Source: Nocardia asteroides
Lineage (GTDB): Bacteria; Actinomycetota; Actinomycetes; Mycobacteriales; Mycobacteriaceae
Direction: 5' to 3'
DNA: 64,000 nt
Assembly: GCF_900637185.1 (NCBI RefSeq)
Contig: NZ_LR134352.1
Coordinates: forward strand, 1,674,001-1,738,000
A program made the position numbers and the translations under genes. Shown one piece after another: positions 60,801-64,000 of this stretch (its first letter is position 1; each line of letters starts with the position of its first letter). Under the pieces are notes generated by a model. That model saw nothing but the letters and a program-made list of their open reading frames with translations. It was not told where the DNA came from and did not search any database.

Positions 60801-61604
60801 CGGGCCACCGGCGGGGCCGGTAATGGCCGGACCGACGTGGCCCGCGGCGGGGGGATTGCCCGTGGGGCCGGGTTCGAGTGGCCCGCCGGAGCCCGCACCG
60901 AGCGAATTTCCGGTCGGGCCGGGGCCGAGCGGACGGTCGACGGGCCCGGTGCCGGTCGGGCCGGTGGGCGTGGATCCGGTGGTGCCGGTGCCGGTCGGGC
61001 CGACGGGCGCTGTACCGGTTCGGCCGTCGGGGGAGCCCGCGCCGATCGGCGCACCGCTGGCGGGACCGAATCCGGACTGCCCACCGCTGGCGGGACCGAA
61101 TCCGGACTGCTCACCGGTGGGTGCTCCCTGCCCGGGTCCGGGCTGGAAGGCCGACGGATTCGACGCGGCCGGGGTGCGGGTGGGGTCCTGGTAGGTCGAC
61201 GGGTCGGCGGAGATGTAGCCGCCCGCGCCGTTGGGGCCGTAGGTCGTGGTGGCCTGTTCGTGCGGCCACGGCGGCGGGCTCGACGAATCGGGGACCAGCG
61301 GATTGTGTTCGGCCTGCCAGGCGGGGGCCTGCGGCTCGGCGGGCGGACGCGGCGGCTCGGCGGGACGCTGCGGTGCGGGCTCGGGCGCCTGGGCAGCCTC
61401 GGGCTCGCCCTTGCGGCGGCGCCCGCGCTTGTCCTTCTTGTCGTCGTTGCTGCCCAGGCCCATGAAGCGACGGCGCTTGGGCGCCTCGTCGATCACGTCG
61501 TCCTGGGGCAGGTTCTCGACCGGTGCCTCGTAACCGCTCTGTGTGACTTCGCTCTCCGACAGCCACGGCGGCAACATGGGGAGGCTGTCGTTGTTGCGGC
61601 TCAC
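57852..61604 (-). CDS. EspI-like protein: proline-rich region plus MinD-type ATPase
   Basis: This protein has 1,250 aa. The first 75 residues include an acidic then basic segment (KRRRFMGLGSNDDKKDKRGR). A long low-complexity part of about 900 residues follows, rich in Pro/Gly/Thr/Gln, with PPAEALSTPPAEALS repeats and Tyr/Gln/Pro repeats. The C-terminal 260 residues are a ParA/MinD ATPase with the deviant Walker A SLKGGVGKTTTT, AVDANPDFGTL and ILTDCGTGLMHSAM. EspI (Rv3876) of ESX-1 has this architecture and lowers ESX-1 activity when ATP is scarce. The GTG at 61604 is chosen; an ATG at 61577 has no better site. The link to secretion is by architecture and location. Confidence 0.82.
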   Translation of the reverse strand: MSRNNDSLPMLPPWLSESEVTQSGYEAPVENLPQDDVIDEAPKRRRFMGLGSNDDKKDKRGRRRKGEPEAAQAPEPAPQRPAEPPRPPAEPQAPAWQAEHNPLVPDSSSPPPWPHEQATTTYGPNGAGGYISADPSTYQDPTRTPAASNPSAFQPGPGQGAPTGEQSGFGPASGGQSGFGPASGAPIGAGSPDGRTGTAPVGPTGTGTTGSTPTGPTGTGPVDRPLGPGPTGNSLGAGSGGPLEPGPTGNPPAAGHVGPAITGPAGGPQGPGPVGYANGAGPVGTGSFDGPLGPGSAGNPLGAGPVGDPSFPATDYADPSAHRPNGPSAGADAPSSGPALPTRTPAPPSTGFTPLGPNQRQRPDLPPPPPLPDPPARTRPTEAPPRLTAPGDPAVGTDPLRGPITPSTGATSRDAAHPAEALPTPPAVASPTSPAEALSTPPAEALSTPPAEALSTPPAEALPTPPAEALPTPPAAGSPTPPAEALSTPPPVPPSPADALSPAIDPIASGPETAGPTARDRAGRGRHSLDQPGNAADTPSVAERPRTTSGIGAQPDDGTATSDAARSPHGADRSSVPAGDNAGATFPAQPDAAPAPHGIPNRPVDDAAPTGTTIPPTGTAIPRQSTSATPPSDPTTRFRSASDGSPVTADSLPSAPSQPSVDGTVGGIGPHAQTTVYTPQTSAPADPPRGGELPANPNAGTTGTSPAPQSSSTAGEFTSQAGSSAYTAGTAPQRAPESESAPYVAQTPRFSETQYSSMPGDPSPQSRSAPDARTEMFRGDDPRVQAARHQAPSGEYALPSWQGGAGQVGPQSGSGSGEFAQPQAPQYQPADPTRQYRPDGSPAQPDGQQLPPDNAATQQYRPDGAPQHQPPAGYQGPESGAGQQFPQPTGYQGPEGQQFQQPGYQNPAQFQGGPTVQPYQQQPGQGWGQQPGWGANPQQQHFQPPSLDNVPVKRVKKAPGSGWRKAVHHVSGGAINPGMSAEERRLQELVARIRQPVRGDYRIAVLSLKGGVGKTTTTTGLGSIFASIRGDRVIAVDANPDFGTLSQRVALQTRSTVRDLLLDPSIERYSDVRRHTSQSSSRLEVLASERDPAASESFNDEEYRAVARILQRFYNIILTDCGTGLMHSAMSGVLDLAHSLVLISSAAIDGARSAAATLDWLSLHGHDHLVRNAVVVINLPREGSPNVGVQQLREYFLSRCRAVHIIPFDEHLSEGAEIDLHRLHKTTKRAYVELAATVADEFGVDHHRFG

Positions 61605-61716
61605 CGGTGCGCCTCGCTCACCAGGGTCCCCCGATCTCCTCGACCCACATCTGGACGCCGGTGAGTTTACGCGACAACCCCGGCGTGGCGGTGGGCGGTC
61701 CGGGCGGACGGGACCG

Positions 61717-61746
61717 CCGGACCGGTGTGCGGTCCGGGGCGTTTTT
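61717..61746 (+). terminator. Hairpin plus T5 upstream of infA
   Basis: CCGGACC, a 7-nt loop and GGTCCGG are followed by GGGC-G-TTTTT. The form is that of an intrinsic terminator on the + strand. No + strand gene precedes it closely, so it may block antisense read-through across the EspI-like gene before the infA promoter. Confidence 0.5.
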
Positions 61747-61773
61747 GCCTCTGGAGTGCCGGACCGGTAAGCT
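61745..61773 (+). promoter_or_regulatory. Promoter of infA
   Basis: TTGCCT at 61745-61750 and TAAGCT at 61768-61773 are separated by exactly 17 nt. The transcript leader would be about 95 nt long and includes a perfect 8-bp hairpin at 61800-61821 (CTGCTCGC, loop GTGCCA, GCGAGCAG). Confidence 0.65.
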
Positions 61774-61872
61774 TGAGCGGCGGTGCACCCATGCGCCGAC
61801 TGCTCGCGTGCCAGCGAGCAGCTACGAGGCAATCCAACTCAGGTTAGAAGCATAACCGGGATCGCGGAGGAT

Positions 61873-62094
61873 ATGGCGAAGAAAGACGGGGCCATCGAGG
61901 TCGAGGGTCGAGTTGTCGAGCCGCTGCCCAATGCGATGTTCCGGATCGAGCTCGAGAACGGTCACAAGGTTCTCGCGCACATCAGCGGAAAGATGCGGCA
62001 GCACTACATTCGCATCCTTCCGGAGGACCGCGTGGTCGTCGAGCTGTCGCCGTACGACCTCTCCCGCGGCCGGATTGTCTACCGCTACAAGTGA
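61873..62094 (+). CDS. infA: Translation initiation factor IF-1
   Basis: This 73-aa OB-fold protein has the usual motifs [39 protein letters not shown] and [18 protein letters not shown]. It binds the A site of the 30S subunit during initiation. The ATG follows GGAGG, properly spaced. It opens the right-hand ribosomal block and has its own promoter, which makes it independent of map and the inserted genes. Confidence 0.98.
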
Positions 62095-62102
62095 GACCCG
62101 CT

Positions 62103-62134
62103 CGACGCCGCGAGCCTGAGGGCACGCGGCGTCG
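62103..62134 (+). terminator. Hairpin after infA
   Basis: A perfect 10-bp inverted repeat (CGACGCCGCG, 12-nt loop, CGCGGCGTCG) begins 8 nt after the infA stop. It has no T tract. It may end part of the infA transcripts or stabilise the 3' end. Confidence 0.55.
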
Positions 62135-62172
62135 CCTGGTGTTCCGGCCCCGGCCGGAGCGCGCTACAAGAC

Positions 62173-62195
62173 TTCCCCAGTCGTCGGCTGGGGAA
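62173..62195 (+). other. Hairpin between infA and rpmJ
   Basis: TTCCCCAG, a 7-nt loop and CTGGGGAA form a perfect 8-bp inverted repeat, followed by AAAACT. It lies 47 nt before rpmJ and may be part of its leader. No known riboswitch or ribosomal-protein binding element is recognised. Confidence 0.45.
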
Positions 62196-62242
62196 AAACT
62201 GTGTTCACAGACCGTTGTGGACCAACAAAAGATTGGACGGAC

Positions 62243-62356
62243 GTGAAGGTTCAGCCGAGCGTCAAGAAGATCTGCGAGAAGTGCAAGGTGATCCGCCGTC
62301 ACGGGCGAGTCATGGTGATCTGCGACAACCTGCGCCACAAGCAGCGTCAGGGCTGA
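62243..62356 (+). CDS. rpmJ: 50S ribosomal protein L36
   Basis: This gene encodes 37 residues: [20 protein letters not shown] and then [17 protein letters not shown]. The zinc-binding pattern C-x2-C (CEKC), C and H is intact, so this is the Zn-containing form. It starts with GTG, preceded by GGACGGAC. Its place between infA and rpsM is standard. Confidence 0.97.
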   Translation: MKVQPSVKKICEKCKVIRRHGRVMVICDNLRHKQRQG

Positions 62357-62535
62357 TCCAGCAGCACCGCCGGGCACCGATCGTCTGATCGGACTGACCG
62401 AAAAGAAGAACTCCCAGCTCCAGCACGCACGCAGGCTGTGCGCGCCAACCACCGGTACGGAGGCCGGTGCCCCCACTGCAAAGACGGGGGGACGGACAGG
62501 GAGCAGACCTCCGCAACCATTAAGGAACCTGCCAC

Positions 62536-62907
62536 ATGGCACGTCTGATGGGCGTCGATCTCCCGCGCGAAAAGCGCATGGAGATCGCGTTGACCTACAT
62601 TTTCGGAATCGGGCGCACCCGCGCCACCGAGATCCTGGCTCAGACCGGCGTCAGCCCGGACCTGCGCTCGAAGGATCTCAGCGACGACGACCTGACCAAG
62701 CTCCGCGACTACATCGAGGCGTCGGAGTTCAAGGTCGAAGGTGACCTGCGCCGCGAGGTCCAGGCCGATATTCGCCGCAAGATCGAGATCGGCTGCTACC
62801 AGGGCATCCGCCACCGTCGTGGCCTGCCCGTTCGTGGTCAGCGCACCAAGACCAACGCGCGTACGCGCAAGGGTCCGAAGAAGACCGTCGCCGGCAAGAA
62901 GAAGTAG
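62536..62907 (+). CDS. rpsM: 30S ribosomal protein S13
   Basis: This 123-aa protein sits on the head of the 30S subunit and contacts tRNA in the P site. It starts [20 protein letters not shown]. The helix-hairpin-helix region [18 protein letters not shown] and the motif [20 protein letters not shown] are intact, with a basic tail [10 protein letters not shown]. It follows rpmJ by 179 nt without a clear terminator and precedes rpsK by 9 nt. Confidence 0.98.
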   Translation: MARLMGVDLPREKRMEIALTYIFGIGRTRATEILAQTGVSPDLRSKDLSDDDLTKLRDYIEASEFKVEGDLRREVQADIRRKIEIGCYQGIRHRRGLPVRGQRTKTNARTRKGPKKTVAGKKK

Positions 62908-62916
62908 GGATAGCGT

Positions 62917-63330
62917 ATGCCTCCGAAGAGCCGGGCCGCTGGCCCGAAGAAGACTCAGAAGTCGCGTCGCCGGGATAAGAAGAACATCCCGCACGGCCAC
63001 GCGCACATCAAGAGCACGTTCAACAACACCATCGTCTCGATCACCGACCCCGAGGGCAACGTGATCTCGTGGGCGTCGTCGGGCCACGTCGGCTTCAAGG
63101 GTTCGCGTAAGAGCACCCCCTTCGCCGCGCAGCTCGCCGCCGAGAACGCTGCCCGCAAGGCGCAGGAGAACGGCGTCAAGAAGGTCGACGTGTTCGTGAA
63201 GGGCCCGGGTTCGGGCCGCGAGACCGCGATCCGATCGCTGCAGGCCGCGGGCCTCGAGGTCGGCTCGATCTCCGACGTCACCCCCCAGCCCCACAACGGC
63301 TGCCGGCCGCCCAAGCGTCGTCGCGTCTAG
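62917..63330 (+). CDS. rpsK: 30S ribosomal protein S11
   Basis: This 137-aa small-subunit platform protein has the typical [39 protein letters not shown] and the C-terminal [18 protein letters not shown]. The actinobacterial N-terminal basic extension ([20 protein letters not shown]) is present. It lies between rpsM and rpsD with short gaps (9 and 22 nt), in one operon. Confidence 0.98.
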   Translation: MPPKSRAAGPKKTQKSRRRDKKNIPHGHAHIKSTFNNTIVSITDPEGNVISWASSGHVGFKGSRKSTPFAAQLAAENAARKAQENGVKKVDVFVKGPGSGRETAIRSLQAAGLEVGSISDVTPQPHNGCRPPKRRRV

Positions 63331-63352
63331 CGGGAAAGGAAACAGCTAAAAA

Positions 63353-63958
63353 ATGGCACGTTATACAGGCCCCATCACCCGCAAGTCGCGTCGTCTGCGC
63401 GTCGACCTCGTCGGAGGCGACCAGGCGTTCGAGCGTCGTCCTTACCCGCCCGGCCAGCACGGCCGCGCGCGGATCAAGGAATCCGAGTACCTGATGCAGC
63501 TGCAGGAGAAGCAGAAGGCTCGCTTCTCCTACGGCGTCATGGAGAAGCAGTTCCGTCGCTACTACGAAGAGGCCAACCGCCTCAAGGGTAAGACCGGCGA
63601 CAACCTGCTGCGTCTGCTCGAGTCGCGTCTGGACAACGTCGTGTACCGCGCCGGTCTGGCGCGCACCCGTCGTCAGGCTCGTCAGCTCGTCAGCCACGGC
63701 CACTTCGTGGTCAACGGCGTCAAGGTGAACGTCCCGAGCTACCAGGTCTCCCAGTACGACATCATCGATGTCAAGGAGAAGTCGCTGCCGACGCTGCCGT
63801 TCCAGGTGGCGCGCGAGACCGTCGGCGACCGTCCGGTCCCGGGTTGGCTGCAGGTCGTCCCCGGCCGTCTGCGCATCCTGGTGCACCAGCTGCCCGAGCG
63901 CGCGCAGATCGATGTGCCGCTGCAGGAACAGCTCATCGTCGAGTACTACTCGAAGTAA
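63353..63958 (+). CDS. rpsD: 30S ribosomal protein S4
   Basis: This 201-aa protein initiates 30S assembly and, in many bacteria, represses its own operon. It starts MARYTGPITRKSRRLRVDL. The S4 RNA-binding domain is seen as LESRLDNVVYRAGLARTRRQ and ARQLVSHGHFVVNGVKVNVP, and the end is DVPLQEQLIVEYYSK. The zinc-free form is present: no Cys cluster in the N-terminal part. rpoA would be expected next, outside the window. Confidence 0.98.
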   Translation: MARYTGPITRKSRRLRVDLVGGDQAFERRPYPPGQHGRARIKESEYLMQLQEKQKARFSYGVMEKQFRRYYEEANRLKGKTGDNLLRLLESRLDNVVYRAGLARTRRQARQLVSHGHFVVNGVKVNVPSYQVSQYDIIDVKEKSLPTLPFQVARETVGDRPVPGWLQVVPGRLRILVHQLPERAQIDVPLQEQLIVEYYSK

Positions 63959-63969
63959 GCGCTTTTGGT

Positions 63970-63994
63970 GGGGGTCGCGCTCATCGCGACCCCC
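63970..63994 (+). terminator. Hairpin after rpsD
   Basis: A perfect 10-bp inverted repeat (GGGGGTCGCG, loop CTCAT, CGCGACCCCC) starts 11 nt after the rpsD stop. It may end or attenuate the transcript before the expected rpoA. The window ends 6 nt later. Confidence 0.7.
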
Positions 63995-64000
63995 GCACTC

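Noticed and set aside
4289..61872. An integrative element with integrase, transposase or att repeats.
   Set aside because: No such gene or flanking direct repeat was seen, so a mobile-element call cannot be supported despite the insertion-like position.

Overview
The window is high-GC actinobacterial DNA, most likely Nocardia or a close relative in the Mycobacteriales. The evidence is the order of the ribosomal spc/alpha genes, a 181-aa short-LID adenylate kinase, PE, PPE and EspG proteins, and small families common in Nocardia (DUF6301, TY-Chap, DUF4254). The genus is an inference; no rRNA is present.

Layout. The left end holds rplR (partial), rpsE, rpmD, rplO, a terminator, then secY-adk-map with overlapping stop and start codons. 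The right end holds infA-rpmJ-rpsM-rpsK-rpsD. These two halves of one ribosomal neighbourhood are separated by about 57 kb that is almost entirely a type VII secretion (T7SS/ESX) region with its substrates, chaperones and a giant toxin. From left to right the insert contains: dtd and an unrecognised 529-aa gene; an EspB-like (PE-PPE-like) gene coupled to espG; a WXG100 gene; a leftward cassette of two DUF6301 genes, a TY-Chap gene and a possible immunity gene; a 20.5-kb gene for a 6,834-aa CpnT-like protein carrying caspase-like, YwqJ-like deaminase and PD-(D/E)XK nuclease-like domains followed by huge repeats; YwqK- and YezG-like immunity genes; an esp block resembling ESX-1 accessory genes (YbaB-like, EspB-like, EspG, EspH-like, YbaB/EspL-like, EspC-like, EspA-like); PE-PPE-espG-WXG100-WXG100; the core machinery eccE, eccB, eccA, eccD, mycP, eccC; a GNAT/GntR pair; a DUF4254 gene; and an EspI-like proline-rich MinD ATPase.

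How it works together (inference). EccB, C, D, E and MycP form the inner-membrane secretion machine. EccA and three EspG proteins release and escort folded helical substrates. The PE/PPE pair, WXG100 pair, EspC/EspA-like pair, two EspB-like proteins and the giant toxin are the probable cargo. The immunity-like genes directly after the giant gene match its deaminase domain (YwqJ-YwqK) and a YeeF-type toxin class (YezG).

Regulation. An identical promoter-like motif (TTGCGY, 17 nt, TGTGCT, with TGTGG before the last hexamer) lies before the WXG100 gene, the giant toxin and the first YbaB-like gene, suggesting one regulator controls these dispersed units. The giant gene also follows a nine-codon leader ORF that carries the only good ribosome-binding site. 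Most other start and stop codons in the region overlap, indicating translationally coupled chaperone-substrate pairs.

Limits. All family assignments are from motif recognition by eye; no searches or alignments were run.
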